The notes under the pieces are model-generated. The model had not been told where the DNA came from. It worked only from the letters and a program-made list of their open reading frames with translations, and did no database searches. Shown here in pieces: positions 10,622-20,423 of a stretch of DNA of 64,000 nt. The stretch's first letter is position 1; each line of letters begins with the position of its first letter. The stretch covers positions 248,001-312,000 of the forward strand of contig NZ_OBEA01000005.1 of the NCBI RefSeq assembly GCF_900215355.1, written 5' to 3'. Position numbers and translations under genes: made by a program. The stretch is from Pseudooceanicola antarcticus (GTDB lineage: Bacteria > Pseudomonadota > Alphaproteobacteria > Rhodobacterales > Rhodobacteraceae).

Positions 10622-12457
10622 TCAGTAGCCGCTGTCGGTGGTCAGCACAAAGTGATCCTCGCCCACCTTCTCGTAGACCGAGGGCTCGGGCTGGTAGTCC
10701 AGGTCATGGATCGGCGAGGGGATCGGCTTGAAGTTCAGCTCGTGCTCGGACTTGCGCCGGGTCGGGTCGGCAATCGGCACGGCCTTCATCAGCGCCTTGG
10801 TATAGGGGTGCTGGGGGTTCTCGAAGACCGCCTGACGGCTGCCGATCTCGACGATACGGCCCAGGTACATGACGCCGACGCGGTGGCTGACGCGTTCGAC
10901 GACGGCCATGTCGTGGCTGATGAAGAGGAACGACAGGCCCAGGTCGGCCTGCAGCTCCATCATCAGGTTCACCACCTGCGCCTGCACCGAGACATCCAGC
11001 GCCGACACGGCTTCATCCGCGACGATCAGCTTGGGGTTCAGCGCCAGGGCACGGGCGATGGCCACGCGCTGGCGCTGGCCGCCGGACAGCTCGTGCGGGT
11101 AGCGGCGCATGAAGCTGCGCGGCAGTTCGACCCGATCGAAGAGCATCTCGACACGCTCCTGCATCGCCCTGCCCTTCAGCGTGCCGAAGTTGCGCATCGG
11201 CTCGGCCACCTGGTCCGAAAGCTGCATCTGCGGGTTCAGCGAGGCGAAGGGATCCTGGAAGATCATCTGCATGTCGAGCCGCGCGCGGCGCAGGTCGCGG
11301 TCGTTCAGCGCCATGATGTCCTTGTTGTCCAGAAGGATCGCGCCCTCCTGCGGCTCGACCAGGCGCAGCACCGAGCGGCCCGTGGTCGACTTGCCGCAAC
11401 CGGATTCGCCCACCAGGGACAGGGTCTGGCCCTTGAAGATGTCGAAGGAGACATCCTCGACCGCATGGACATTGGCCACGGTGCGGCGCATCACGCCGCC
11501 CTTCACCGGGAAGCGCGTGGTCAGGTTCTTGACCGAGAGCAGCACCTCGTCGGTGCCGGGGATCGGCTCGATCTTCTGGCCGTCGACCCCGAAGAGCTTC
11601 ATCGGCTCGGGCAGCGGCTTGCCGGTCATCTCGCCCAGCTTGGGCACGGCCGCCAGCAGGGCCTTTGTGTAATCGTGTTGCGGGGCGGTGAAGATCTGCT
11701 CGACCGGGCCCTCTTCCACCTTGTTGCCGCGGAACATGACCACCACGCGGTCGGCCATCTGGGCGACCACGGCCATGTCGTGGGTGATGAACATCACCGC
11801 GGTGCCGGTCTCGCGCTTCAGACGGTCCATCAGGGCCAGGATCTCGGCCTGGATGGTCACGTCGAGCGCGGTGGTGGGTTCATCGGCGATCAGCAGGCGC
11901 GGCTCGCAGGCCAGGGCCATGGCGATCACGACGCGCTGGCGCATGCCGCCGGACAGCTCGTGCGGGTATTGCTTGATGCGGCGCTCGGGTTCGGGGATTC
12001 GCACTTCGCGCAGCAGCTCGACCGCGCGAGCCATGGCCTGCTTGCGGCTCATCCCCTTGTGCAGCACCAACCCTTCCGAGAGCTGGCGGCCGATGGTGAA
12101 GACCGGATTGAGCGCCGTCATCGGCTCCTGGAAGATCATTCCGATCTCGTTTCCGCGGATGGTGCGCATCAGCCCCTGCTCCGCCGTGGCGAGGTCCAGC
12201 TCTTTTCCGTCCTTTCGATCAAAAATTAGGCGGCCGCCGGCGATTTTTCCGCCGCCGAATTCCACCAGGCGCATCAGCGAGAGGGAAGAAACCGACTTGC
12301 CGGAGCCGGATTCGCCCACCACGCAGACCGTCTCGCCCGGGTTGATCTGGAACGAGACATCCTCGACCCCGATGACCGGACCGTCCTTAGTCTCGAAGGA
12401 AACACGCAGATTCTCGATGCGTGCAATGGGTGCGGCGGAACCGTCGGTATCAAGCAT
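10622..12457 (-). CDS. Double ATP-binding protein of a dipeptide/oligopeptide ABC transporter
   Basis: A 611-residue fusion of two ABC ATPases, the DppD+DppF or GsiA arrangement. The first half has Walker A GESGSGKS and signature LSGGMRQRV; the second has GESGCGKS and LSGGQRQRV. Each half carries the oligopeptide-transporter C-terminal extension (PHDYTKALLAAVP-like; PQHPYTKALMKAVP). It would energise the two permeases encoded divergently at 14587-16567. It is the first gene of the leftward group that continues into the three M20 hydrolases, so import and hydrolysis are likely co-expressed. The divergent region 12458-12729 separates it from the binding protein. Confidence 0.94.
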   Translation of the reverse strand: MLDTDGSAAPIARIENLRVSFETKDGPVIGVEDVSFQINPGETVCVVGESGSGKSVSSLSLMRLVEFGGGKIAGGRLIFDRKDGKELDLATAEQGLMRTIRGNEIGMIFQEPMTALNPVFTIGRQLSEGLVLHKGMSRKQAMARAVELLREVRIPEPERRIKQYPHELSGGMRQRVVIAMALACEPRLLIADEPTTALDVTIQAEILALMDRLKRETGTAVMFITHDMAVVAQMADRVVVMFRGNKVEEGPVEQIFTAPQHDYTKALLAAVPKLGEMTGKPLPEPMKLFGVDGQKIEPIPGTDEVLLSVKNLTTRFPVKGGVMRRTVANVHAVEDVSFDIFKGQTLSLVGESGCGKSTTGRSVLRLVEPQEGAILLDNKDIMALNDRDLRRARLDMQMIFQDPFASLNPQMQLSDQVAEPMRNFGTLKGRAMQERVEMLFDRVELPRSFMRRYPHELSGGQRQRVAIARALALNPKLIVADEAVSALDVSVQAQVVNLMMELQADLGLSFLFISHDMAVVERVSHRVGVMYLGRIVEIGSRQAVFENPQHPYTKALMKAVPIADPTRRKSEHELNFKPIPSPIHDLDYQPEPSVYEKVGEDHFVLTTDSGY

Positions 12458-12729
12458 GGGAAGCCCTGTGAGAGGAGTGACCCCGGAACGCTACAGAGCG
12501 ACGGCGAAGCTTGTCAAACCGCGTCTCGACCTCCCCCTGCGTCAGCTGCCTTCCCCTACGGCCACCATGTGGAGAGGGTTGCTTTTTGATCGAATCCGAT
12601 TTTCGATACCCTCATCCTCGGGTGGGTGCTCAGCGCCCGGCAGCTTTTCGAGCCGCCGGGCGCTCTGAGTATCCCTCGGGTCAACGATCGGATCTGCAAG
12701 ATCCGGCACTGTTCAACTGGGAGATACCA
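12458..12729. promoter_or_regulatory. Divergent control region of the peptide transport locus
   Basis: The 272 bp between the leftward ATPase gene and the rightward binding-protein gene hold three inverted repeats. ATCGAA/TTCGAT lies at 12589-12607 with a 7-nt spacer. A 10-bp perfect stem, AGCGCCCGGC/GCCGGGCGCT, lies at 12632-12664. CGGATCT/AGATCCG lies at 12689-12705 with a 3-nt spacer, about 25 bp before the ATG at 12730. The first could be an operator and the other two may be leader RNA structures. No convincing -35/-10 pair was identified. Confidence 0.6.
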
Positions 12730-14436
12730 ATGAACCTCAGATCAGCTCTGCTGGGTGCAGCCGCCTTTGCGGCCTTGGCACCGGCAGCCATGGCCGAGCG
12801 CGGCAGCGACGGCCATGTCAACATCATCTATTGGCAGGCGCCCTCGATCCTGAACCCGTACCTCTCGGGCGGCACCAAGGACATCGAATCGTCCTCGATG
12901 ATCATCGAACCCCTCGGTCGCTTCGACCAGGACGGCGCGTTGGTGCCCTTCCTGGCCTCCGAGATCCCCACCGTCGAGAACGGCGGCGTCTCCGAAGACC
13001 TGACCACCATCACCTGGACCCTCAAGGAAGGTCTGCTGTGGTCGGACGGCACCCCGCTGACCTCCGAGGACGTGGTCTTCACCGCCGAGTACTGCATGCA
13101 TCCCGAAGGCGGCTGTGCGCAGCTGTCGAAGTTCGATGCGGTGGAAAGCGTGGAAGCCATTGACGACCTGACCATCCAGGTCAACTTCAAGGCCCCGCAG
13201 CCGAACCCCTACCTGCCCTTCATGGGTGGCCAGTCGCCGATCCTGCAGAAGGCGCAGTTCGCCGAGTGCCTCGGCGCCGCGGCCTCGACCTGCACCGAGC
13301 AGAACTTCAACCCGATCGGCACCGGCCCCTTCGTGGTCGACGAATTCAAGCCGAACGACGTGATCTCCATGTCGGCCAACCCCAACTATCGGGACCCTGC
13401 GAAGCCCGCCTTCGCCACCGTCACCTTCAAGGGCGGCGGCGACGCGGCCTCTGCCGGCCGTGCCGTGCTGGAAACCGGCGAGTTCGATTACGCCTGGAAC
13501 CTGCAGCTGGCCCCCGAAGTCATCGAAGAGATGGAAAAGGGCGGCAAGGGTCAGACCGTTGCAGCCTTCGGCACCCTGGTCGAGCGTCTGGAAATGAACC
13601 TGACCGATCCGTCCTCGGATCTGCCGGCCGACATCCGCGCCACCCGCGAAGCGCCGCACCCCATCCTGTCGGATGTTCGCGTCCGCAAGGCCCTGTCCAT
13701 GGCCATCGACCGCGAGCTGCTGGTTGAAATCGGCTACGGCCAGGCGGGTCGCCCGACCTGTAACCTGGTGCCGGCGCCCGCGCGCTACGCATCGCCCAAC
13801 ACCGATTGCATCGGCCAGGACCTGGAAGGTGCCATGGCGCTGCTGGAAGAAGCCGGCTGGACCGACACCGATGGTGACGGCATCCGCGACAAGGACGGCA
13901 TGAAGCTGTCCCTGCTCTACCAGACCTCGACCAACGCCGTGCGTCAGAACTTCCAGGATGCCATCAAGGCATGGTGGGGCATGATCGGTGTCGAAACCGA
14001 GCTGCGCAACATCTCCGGCTCGGTGTTCTTCGGCGGTGACGCGGGTTCGCCCGACACCTTCCAGAAGTTCTACGCGGACGTCGAAATGTACGCCAACAAC
14101 TTCGATGGCACCGACCCGCAGGCCTACCTGTCCATGTACCGCTGCGGCAACGAGCCGAAGCCGTCCAGCCAGTGGCAGGGTGAGAACATCAACCGCTTCT
14201 GCGATCCGGAATATGACGCCCTGCTCGACGAGCTGGCCAAGACCGGTGAGCTGGAGAAGCGCGGTGAGATCGCCATCCGCCTGAACGAGATGCTGACCAA
14301 GGACACCTACACCATCGTTCCCCTCGTGGACCGTGGCCGTGTCTCGGCACACTCCAACACCCTCGGCGGCGTTGTCCTGAACACCTGGGACTCCGAGCTG
14401 TGGAACGTGGCCGACTGGTACCGTATCGAGGAGTAA
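12730..14436 (+). CDS. Periplasmic peptide-binding protein (SBP family 5) of ABC transporter
   Basis: A 568-residue solute-binding protein starting with a Sec signal peptide (LRSALLGAAAFAALAPAAMA, cleavage expected after AMA). The mature part follows the DppA/OppA plan: YWQAPSILNPYLSGGTKD near the N-terminus, LTTITWTLKEGLLWSDGTPL, GTGPFVVDEFKPND, and an Asp-rich loop DTDGDGIRDKDG. It delivers peptides or related ligands to the permeases just downstream. The start at 12730 has GGGAGA upstream and begins the signal peptide. A strong hairpin after the stop probably lets it be expressed above the permeases. Confidence 0.95.
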   Translation: MNLRSALLGAAAFAALAPAAMAERGSDGHVNIIYWQAPSILNPYLSGGTKDIESSSMIIEPLGRFDQDGALVPFLASEIPTVENGGVSEDLTTITWTLKEGLLWSDGTPLTSEDVVFTAEYCMHPEGGCAQLSKFDAVESVEAIDDLTIQVNFKAPQPNPYLPFMGGQSPILQKAQFAECLGAAASTCTEQNFNPIGTGPFVVDEFKPNDVISMSANPNYRDPAKPAFATVTFKGGGDAASAGRAVLETGEFDYAWNLQLAPEVIEEMEKGGKGQTVAAFGTLVERLEMNLTDPSSDLPADIRATREAPHPILSDVRVRKALSMAIDRELLVEIGYGQAGRPTCNLVPAPARYASPNTDCIGQDLEGAMALLEEAGWTDTDGDGIRDKDGMKLSLLYQTSTNAVRQNFQDAIKAWWGMIGVETELRNISGSVFFGGDAGSPDTFQKFYADVEMYANNFDGTDPQAYLSMYRCGNEPKPSSQWQGENINRFCDPEYDALLDELAKTGELEKRGEIAIRLNEMLTKDTYTIVPLVDRGRVSAHSNTLGGVVLNTWDSELWNVADWYRIEE

Positions 14437-14444
14437 TCCTTACA

Positions 14445-14473
14445 GGGGGGCTCCGGCATCTGCCGGGGCCCCC
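14445..14473 (+). other. Strong hairpin between binding-protein and permease genes
   Basis: A stem of about 13 bp with one G-U pair and a tiny loop starts 9 nt after the stop of the binding-protein gene. There is no U-run, so it is more likely an mRNA 3'-stabilising or partial-termination structure than a full terminator. Such hairpins commonly lift binding-protein levels above those of the permeases. Confidence 0.65.
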
Positions 14474-14586
14474 TCCCCCCGCGCCTGACCGCGCCGGTCC
14501 CGAACCAGCCAGACCACCGGGGTAGGACCGCCGGATGATCTTGCACCGGGACGGCAGGGAAAGCGCCTCAGACGCTCGGACCCTCC

Positions 14587-15609
14587 ATGCTGACTTTTAC
14601 CCTTCGACGATTGCTGATCGCGATCCCGACCCTGCTTGCCAGTGCAATCGTGATCTTCGCGCTGCTGCAGCTCGCCCCCGGTGACCCGATGGCCAACGTG
14701 CCACTGACGGTTCCGCCCGAGGTGAAGCAGAAGATGCGCGAGGCCCTGGGCCTTGGCGAGCCCGTCCACATCCAGTTCTGGAAATGGCTGGTCCAGTTCT
14801 TCTGGATCGAACCTCAGGTCCTGATCGACAATATCTTCGGCACCTCCTTCGCGGAAGGAAAGCTGCGCGTGCTCTCCTGGCAGACCCGGTCGCCGGTGAT
14901 GGACATCGTGATGCAGCGGATGCCGCAGACCCTGTGGGTCGTGGGCACCTCCTACCTGGTGGGCATCATCATCGCCCTGCCGATCGGCATCTACTCGGCC
15001 TACCGGCAGTATTCGGTCTTCGACCAGGCCGGTACCTTCATCTCGATGGTCGGCTACTCGGTCCCCACCTTCTTCACCGGCGTGCTGCTGATCGTGATCT
15101 TCTCGGTCAACATGCCGCGCGAGAGCTTCTTCTGGTTCCCCTCGATCTACGACACCACCCACCAGGTCGACAGTTGGTCCGCCTTCGGCTTCCAGGTGCG
15201 GCAGATGTTCCTGCCGGTGATGGTGCTGGCGCTCTACAACGCCGCCCAGATCTCGCGCTTCATGCGGGCCTCGATGCTGGACAACCTGAATCAGGATTAC
15301 GTCCGCACCGCCCGCGCCAAGGGCCTGGGCGAGAGCATCGTGGTCATGGTCCATGTGCTCAGGAACTCGCTGATCCCCGTCGTCACCGTGATCGCGCTCG
15401 GCGTGCCGCAGGTCTTCGGCGGTGCCATCATCACCGAGCAGGTCTTCAAGGTGAACGGCCTTGGCCACCTGCTGATCGGCGCCATCGAGGCCAACGACCT
15501 GCCCATGGTGCAGACGCTGACCTTCATCTTTGCCGTGCTCATCGTGCTCTTCAACCTGATTGCCGACGTGCTCTACGGCATCCTCGACCCGCGGATTCGC
15601 TATGACTGA
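14587..15609 (+). CDS. ABC transporter permease, DppB/OppB type
   Basis: A 340-residue inner-membrane permease with about six transmembrane helices, the first at residues 9-28 (LLIAIPTLLASAIVIFALLQ). The long periplasmic region after helix 1 and the coupling-loop EAA motif (DYVRTARAKGLGESIVVMVH) are typical of the DppB family. It pairs with the DppC-type permease, whose start overlaps this stop by 8 bp, and with the double ATPase encoded divergently. The 150 bp upstream hold the hairpin described above. Confidence 0.94.
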   Translation: MLTFTLRRLLIAIPTLLASAIVIFALLQLAPGDPMANVPLTVPPEVKQKMREALGLGEPVHIQFWKWLVQFFWIEPQVLIDNIFGTSFAEGKLRVLSWQTRSPVMDIVMQRMPQTLWVVGTSYLVGIIIALPIGIYSAYRQYSVFDQAGTFISMVGYSVPTFFTGVLLIVIFSVNMPRESFFWFPSIYDTTHQVDSWSAFGFQVRQMFLPVMVLALYNAAQISRFMRASMLDNLNQDYVRTARAKGLGESIVVMVHVLRNSLIPVVTVIALGVPQVFGGAIITEQVFKVNGLGHLLIGAIEANDLPMVQTLTFIFAVLIVLFNLIADVLYGILDPRIRYD

Positions 15610-16567
15610 TGACCTGAACGAAACCGTCCCCGCAACCGGAGGCGCCACCCAGGCCGGAGGCGTCCTCGCGGCGCCCCTGCCCTCGACGCCGCCGCGCAGC
15701 CAGTGGCACGAAGTCTGGACCCAGTTCCGCCAGCACAAAGGCGCCATGATGGGAGGCATCGTCTTCCTGGTGATCGTGCTGGGCGTGGTGCTGGGCCCCT
15801 GGCTCTGGCCGCTCGACCCTGCCGGCATCGACTTCCGGGCCCGCAACGACGGCCCCTCGCTGGCCCATCCCTTCGGCACCGACCAGCTGGGTCGGGACAT
15901 GCTGGCGCGGATGATCGACGGCGGGCGGGTCTCGCTGTCGGTGGGCATCACCGCGATGCTGCTGGCGCTGGTGCTCGGAACCCTGGTCGGCGTGCTGGCA
16001 GGCTACTTCAAGCGGCTGGACAATGCGCTGATGCGCCTGACCGACCTCTTCCTGGCCCTGCCCCTGCTGCCGCTGCTGCTGGTCATGGTGCTGCTCTTCC
16101 GCGAGCCGCTGGCCAAGGCCTTCGGCATCGAGACCGGGATCTTCATCCTGATGGTCACCGCCATCGGCATCACCTCGTGGATGCCGACGGCGCGGATCGT
16201 GCGCGGCGACGTGCTGGCCCTGAAGGAGCGCGAGTTCGTCCTGGCCGCTCGCTCCATCGGCACCACCAACACGCTGATGATCGCCCGGCACATCCTGCCC
16301 AACGTGATCTCGCCTATCGTGGTCTCGGCCACCCTCGGCATCGCCAATGCGATCATCACCGAGTCGGCGCTGTCCTTCCTGGGCCTGGGCTTCCCGCCGG
16401 ACTTCCCCACCTGGGGCCGGCTGCTCTTCGACGCGGTGGACTACATGCAGCAGAACCCCGAGCGCGTGGTCATGCCCGGTATCGCCATCTCGCTGACCGT
16501 GCTCTCGGTCAACTACCTGGGCGACGGCCTGCGCGATGCGCTCGACCCGCGCATCCGCGGCCGCTGA
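15602..16567 (+). CDS. ABC transporter permease, DppC/OppC type
   Basis: A 321-residue second permease. A Pro/Ala-rich cytosolic N-terminus of about 40 residues precedes the first helix (GGIVFLVIVLGVVLGPWLWP). Then come the family-typical HPFGTDQLGRDMLARMIDGGR and the EAA coupling motif (EREFVLAARSIGTTNTLMIAR). The start at 15602 is inside the previous gene's end (ATGACTGA, 8-bp overlap), implying translational coupling. A perfect intrinsic terminator follows 25 bp after the stop, closing this transcription unit. Confidence 0.94.
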   Translation: MTDDLNETVPATGGATQAGGVLAAPLPSTPPRSQWHEVWTQFRQHKGAMMGGIVFLVIVLGVVLGPWLWPLDPAGIDFRARNDGPSLAHPFGTDQLGRDMLARMIDGGRVSLSVGITAMLLALVLGTLVGVLAGYFKRLDNALMRLTDLFLALPLLPLLLVMVLLFREPLAKAFGIETGIFILMVTAIGITSWMPTARIVRGDVLALKEREFVLAARSIGTTNTLMIARHILPNVISPIVVSATLGIANAIITESALSFLGLGFPPDFPTWGRLLFDAVDYMQQNPERVVMPGIAISLTVLSVNYLGDGLRDALDPRIRGR

Positions 16568-16591
16568 GCCCGGCTCCTGACGCAAAGCAGA

Positions 16592-16626
16592 ACGCCCCGG
16601 CCTCACCGCCGGGGCGTCTTGCTTTC
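16592..16626 (+). terminator. Intrinsic terminator of the peptide permease operon
   Basis: A 10-bp perfect stem (ACGCCCCGGC / GCCGGGGCGT) with a 6-nt loop, followed by CTTGCTTT. It lies between the DppC-type gene and the convergent PaaI-like gene, whose stop codon overlaps the tail. Confidence 0.88.
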
Positions 16627-17038
16627 AGCCCTTGCGCTGCGGCCGCTTCGCTATCGTCCCCTGGGCGGCGGCGACGATCTTCTCCTCGCCGTCCTTCACC
16701 GCGAAGATATCGCAACGACAGACCGCCTGTGTCGCGCCATGGGACATCACCTGCCCCCGCGCCACCAGCCGCTCGCCGATCCCGGGGCGCAGGAAGTTGA
16801 TCTTCCACTCCAGCGTCAGCACATCCTGCAGCACCGAGCCCCCGGCAAAGGTCAGCGCCATGTCCGCCAGGGTCGAGGTCACGCCCCCATGCACGAAGCC
16901 ATTGTGCTGCTTGTGACGCTCCTCGATCTCGAGCACCAGTTCGCAGAAGCCAGCCTCGAACCGGGCGATCTCGACGCCCACGAGCTTCGAGAATGGCTGC
17001 CCATCCAGGATGGACTGCCCGAAGGGTTTCAGATCCAT
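16625..17038 (-). CDS. PaaI-family hotdog thioesterase
   Basis: A 137-residue single hotdog domain. The signature HNGFVHGGVTSTLADMALTFAGG corresponds to the PaaI-type active-site helix, and the rest alternates strand-like segments (LTLEWKINFLRPGIGERLVARG). Members hydrolyse acyl- or aryl-CoA thioesters. The specific substrate here is unknown, and no phenylacetate genes are nearby. It stands alone between a terminator and an intergenic repeat. Length is normal for the family. Confidence 0.85.
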   Translation of the reverse strand: MDLKPFGQSILDGQPFSKLVGVEIARFEAGFCELVLEIEERHKQHNGFVHGGVTSTLADMALTFAGGSVLQDVLTLEWKINFLRPGIGERLVARGQVMSHGATQAVCRCDIFAVKDGEEKIVAAAQGTIAKRPQRKG

Positions 17039-17140
17039 GTCGTTCCTCCCAGTGATCCTTGCCCCACCCTGCCCCTGCGCGCGCCCCTGTCCACCGGAAC
17101 GCCACGTCCCGAAGCCTGCGCATCTTGCGGGTCGTGGGAG

Positions 17141-17223
17141 CCTCCGGCGGCAGTATTTTGGGCCATCGGATGGATGCAGCGTGCCCTTGTCCCATCCGAT
17201 GGCTGAAAATACTGCGGGGGGAG
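17141..17223. repeat. Intergenic repeat R2 (two units in inverted orientation)
   Basis: The left arm (17141-17173) and right arm (17192-17223) are near inverted copies. The left reads CCTCCGGCGGCAGTATTTTG then GGCCATCGGATGG; the right reads CCATCCGATGGCTGAAAATA then CTGCGGGGGG. The pair could form one long stem with an 18-nt loop. A separate GGGGGGC/GCCCCCC hairpin follows at about 17236-17252. The core AAAATACTGC matches repeats R1, R3, R4 and R5. Confidence 0.85.
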
Positions 17224-17270
17224 CGCGGCACGCGCGGGGGGCAGCGCCCCCCTCCCCCCTCTACGTCCCA

Positions 17271-17303
17271 GCAAAAAGGGCGGCGCCCAAGCACCGCCCT
17301 TTC
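17271..17303 (-). terminator. Intrinsic terminator of pntAB
   Basis: Read leftward, a 9-bp perfect stem (AAAGGGCGG / CCGCCCTTT, 10-nt loop) is followed by TTTTTGC. It begins 23 bp after the pntB stop. Confidence 0.9.
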
Positions 17304-17325
17304 CAATCGTCCAGTCCCGCGAAGA

Positions 17326-18744
17326 TCAGATCTTGGCCAGGAGATCCCCGATGCTCTGCTTGGCATCGCCGTAGTACATGCGGGTGTTGTCCTTGTAGAA
17401 CAGCGGGTTCTCGATACCCGAGTAGCCCGTGCCCTGGCCGCGCTTCGACACGAAGACCTGCTTGGCTTTCCAGACCTCCAGCACCGGCATGCCGGCGATC
17501 GGAGAGTTCGGGTCTTCCTGCGCCGCCGGGTTCACGATGTCGTTCGAGCCGATGACGATCACGACGTCCGTTTCCGGGAAGTCGTCGTTGATCTCGTCCA
17601 TCTCGAGCACGATGTCGTAGGGCACCTTGGCCTCGGCCAGCAGCACGTTCATGTGACCCGGCAGGCGGCCCGCGACGGGGTGGATGGCGAAACGCACTTC
17701 CTTGCCCTTCTCGCGCAGCTTGCGGGTCAGCTCGGCCACGTTCTGCTGGGCCTGCGCCACGGCCATGCCGTAGCCCGGCACGATGACGACGCTGTCCGCG
17801 TCCTCGAGCGCCTGGGCCACGCCGTCGACGTCGATGGGCTTCTGCTCGCCCTCGACTTCCATCGCCGGGCCCGTGGTGCCGCCGAAGCCGCCCAGGATCA
17901 CCGAGACGAAGGAACGGTTCATCGCCTTGCACATGATGTAGCTGAGGATCGCCCCCGAGGAGCCGACCAGGGCACCTACGACGATCAGCAGATCGTTCGA
18001 CAGCGAGAAGCCGATGGCCGCAGCTGCCCAGCCCGAATAGGAGTTCAGCATCGAGACCACCACGGGCATGTCGGCGCCGCCGATGCCCATGATCAGGTGG
18101 TAGCCGATGAAGAGCGCCGCCAGCGTCATCAGCAGCAGCGGGAAGGTGCCGCCGGTGCTCATGTACCACACCAGGCAGATGACCGAGATCCCCGCCGCGG
18201 TGATGTTCAGCACATGGCCGCCGGGCAGTTTCTCTGCCTTCGAGGTCAGCTTGCCGGCGAGCTTGCCGTAGGCCACCACCGAGCCGGTGAAGGTCACCGC
18301 ACCGATGAAGACGCCGAGGAACAGCTCGACCGAGAGGATGCCCAGCTCGACCGCGTCCTTGTGCGCCACGAGGTCGGCGAAGACGCCCTTGGGTTCGGCA
18401 CCGCCCGCCAGCACCGCCATGGTGATATGGGCGTTGTAGCCGACGAAGACCGCCGCCAGGCCGACGAGGCTGTGCATGGCTGCCACCAGCTGCGGCATCT
18501 CGGTCATCTCGACCTTCTTGGCCACGTACCAGCCGATGATGCCGCCGCCCGCGATCAGGATCGCCGACAGAAGCCAGAAGCCCGAACCAGGCCCGATGAG
18601 CGTGGCAAGGACCGCGAGGCCCATGCCGACAATGCCGTACCAGACCGCCCGCTTGGCGCTTTCCTGACCGGAAAGCCCGCCGAGCGAGAGGATGAAGAGA
18701 ACAGCCGCGACCACATAGGCCGCCGTGGTAAATCCGAAGTCCAT
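17326..18744 (-). CDS. pntB: NAD(P) transhydrogenase subunit beta
   Basis: The beta subunit of the proton-translocating transhydrogenase, which makes NADPH from NADH at the cost of proton-motive force. The N-terminal part has about nine membrane helices (e.g. [19 protein letters not shown]). The C-terminal domain III binds NADP(H), with [13 protein letters not shown] near residue 315 and [14 protein letters not shown] near 410. It is 472 residues, close to the E. coli protein. It lies 13 bp behind pntA in one operon that ends at an intrinsic terminator. Confidence 0.97.
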   Translation of the reverse strand: MDFGFTTAAYVVAAVLFILSLGGLSGQESAKRAVWYGIVGMGLAVLATLIGPGSGFWLLSAILIAGGGIIGWYVAKKVEMTEMPQLVAAMHSLVGLAAVFVGYNAHITMAVLAGGAEPKGVFADLVAHKDAVELGILSVELFLGVFIGAVTFTGSVVAYGKLAGKLTSKAEKLPGGHVLNITAAGISVICLVWYMSTGGTFPLLLMTLAALFIGYHLIMGIGGADMPVVVSMLNSYSGWAAAAIGFSLSNDLLIVVGALVGSSGAILSYIMCKAMNRSFVSVILGGFGGTTGPAMEVEGEQKPIDVDGVAQALEDADSVVIVPGYGMAVAQAQQNVAELTRKLREKGKEVRFAIHPVAGRLPGHMNVLLAEAKVPYDIVLEMDEINDDFPETDVVIVIGSNDIVNPAAQEDPNSPIAGMPVLEVWKAKQVFVSKRGQGTGYSGIENPLFYKDNTRMYYGDAKQSIGDLLAKI

Positions 18745-18757
18745 CTCTGCGCTCTCC

Positions 18758-20332
18758 TTAGGATTTCTGGAACATGGCGAGCATGCGCCGGGTCACGAGG
18801 AAGCCGCCGAAGATGTTGATCCCGGCCATGAAGACCGAAAGCGCGGCGAGCAGGATCACCAAGAAGGAGCCCGAGCCGATCTGCATCAGGGCGCCGAGGA
18901 TGATGATCGACGAGATTGCATTGGTCACCGCCATCAGCGGCGTGTGCAGCGAATGCGCCACGCCCCAGATCACCTGGAAGCCGACGAAGACCGACAGGAC
19001 GAAGACGATGAAGTGCTGCATGAAGCTCGAGGGCGCGATCAGGCCCACGCCGAGGATCAGCGCGGCCATCACGGCCAGCAGGGTCACCTGGTTGCGGGTC
19101 TGCTTCTTGAAGGCGGCCACTTCCTGGGCGCGCTTCTCTTCCGGCGTCAGCTCGGGCGCCTTCGGCTTGGGCTTCTGCGCCGCGATGGCCTGGACCTTCA
19201 GCGGCGGCGGCGGGAAGGTGATCTCACCGGCACGGGTCACCGTGGCCGAGCGGATCACGTCGTCTTCCATGTCGTGGTTGACCACGCCGTCCTTCTCGGG
19301 CGTCAGATCCGCCATCAGGTGACGGATGTTGGTCGCATAGAGCGAGGAGGCCTGGGTGGCCATGCGCGAGGGGAAGTCGGTGTAGCCGACGATGGTCACG
19401 CCATTCTCGGTCACGACCTTTTCATCCGCCACGGTGCCCTCGGCGTTGCCGCCCTTCTCTGCCGCCAGGTCGACGATGACCGAACCCGGCTTCATCGAGG
19501 CGATCATGTCTTTCAGCCAGAGCTTCGGGGCCTCGCGGTTGGGGATCAGCGCCGTGGTGATGACGATGTCGATATCCGGGGCGATCTCGCGGAACTTGGC
19601 CAGTTGCGCCTCGCGGAACTCGGGGCTGGAGACAGCCGCATAGCCGCCGGTAGCGGCGCCGTCCTGCTGCTCTTCCTCGAAGTCCAGGTAGACGAACTCG
19701 GCGCCCATGCTCTCGACCTGCTCGGCCACTTCGGGGCGCACGTCGAAGGCATAGGTGATGGCGCCCAGCGAGGTCGAGGTGCCGATGGCGGCAAGACCCG
19801 CGACGCCGGCACCGATGACCAGCACCTTGGCCGGGGGCACCTTGCCCGCGGCGGTGATCTGGCCGGTGAAGAAGCGGCCGAAGTTGTTGCCCGCCTCGAT
19901 CACGGCGCGGTAGCCGGCGATATTGGCCATCGAGGACAGCGCGTCCATCTTCTGGGCGCGGGAAATACGCGGCACCATCTCCATGGCGACGGCGGTGGCA
20001 CCCTGGCCCTTGATACGGTCGAGCAGCTCGGCGTTGCCGCCCGGATTGAGGAAGGAGATCAGCGTCTGGCCGTCACGCAGCAGGGCCACCTCCTCCTCGG
20101 AAGGCTGGCGCACCTTGGCCACGATATCGGCGGCCTCGTAGAGCTCTTCCGCGGTCTCCAGCACGGTGACGCCCGCAGCCGTATAGGCCGCGTCGATGAA
20201 GCCGGCCTTCAGGCCCGCGCCGCTCTGGATCAGGCATTCATGCCCCAGTTTCTGCAATTGCTGGGCCGAGTCCGGGGTCATTGCGACCCGCGCCTCTCCC
20301 TCGAACACTTCGCTCGGCGTTCCGATCTTCAC
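18758..20332 (-). CDS. pntA: NAD(P) transhydrogenase subunit alpha
   Basis: The alpha subunit carries domain I, which binds NAD(H) ([22 protein letters not shown]), and a C-terminal membrane part of about four helices ([45 protein letters not shown]-type end). At 524 residues it is a single-chain alpha like E. coli PntA, not the split PntAA/PntAB form of some alphaproteobacteria. I choose the GTG at 20332, preceded by GGGGGA about 8 nt upstream and giving the usual [16 protein letters not shown] start; an upstream in-frame start at 20356 is less likely. Two dyads lie in its leader. Confidence 0.95.
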   Translation of the reverse strand: MKIGTPSEVFEGEARVAMTPDSAQQLQKLGHECLIQSGAGLKAGFIDAAYTAAGVTVLETAEELYEAADIVAKVRQPSEEEVALLRDGQTLISFLNPGGNAELLDRIKGQGATAVAMEMVPRISRAQKMDALSSMANIAGYRAVIEAGNNFGRFFTGQITAAGKVPPAKVLVIGAGVAGLAAIGTSTSLGAITYAFDVRPEVAEQVESMGAEFVYLDFEEEQQDGAATGGYAAVSSPEFREAQLAKFREIAPDIDIVITTALIPNREAPKLWLKDMIASMKPGSVIVDLAAEKGGNAEGTVADEKVVTENGVTIVGYTDFPSRMATQASSLYATNIRHLMADLTPEKDGVVNHDMEDDVIRSATVTRAGEITFPPPPLKVQAIAAQKPKPKAPELTPEEKRAQEVAAFKKQTRNQVTLLAVMAALILGVGLIAPSSFMQHFIVFVLSVFVGFQVIWGVAHSLHTPLMAVTNAISSIIILGALMQIGSGSFLVILLAALSVFMAGINIFGGFLVTRRMLAMFQKS

Positions 20333-20374
20333 CTGTGTCGTCCCCCTTCTGAGCACGGCGTGGAAGGTCTTTTT

Positions 20375-20423
20375 CCGGAATTTTCCGGCGTCGACCTGAT
20401 GTTAGCGCGCAACATTGTTGCGC
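20375..20423 (-). promoter_or_regulatory. Two operator-like palindromes upstream of pntA
   Basis: GCGCAACA-T-TGTTGCGC at 20407-20423 is a perfect 17-bp palindrome. CCGGAA-TT-TTCCGG at 20375-20388 is a second perfect dyad. Read leftward, the first sits between a possible -35 (TTGCGC) and -10 (TAACAT) about 15 bp apart, which suits a repressor site. The regulator is unknown and the promoter call is tentative. Confidence 0.5.
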
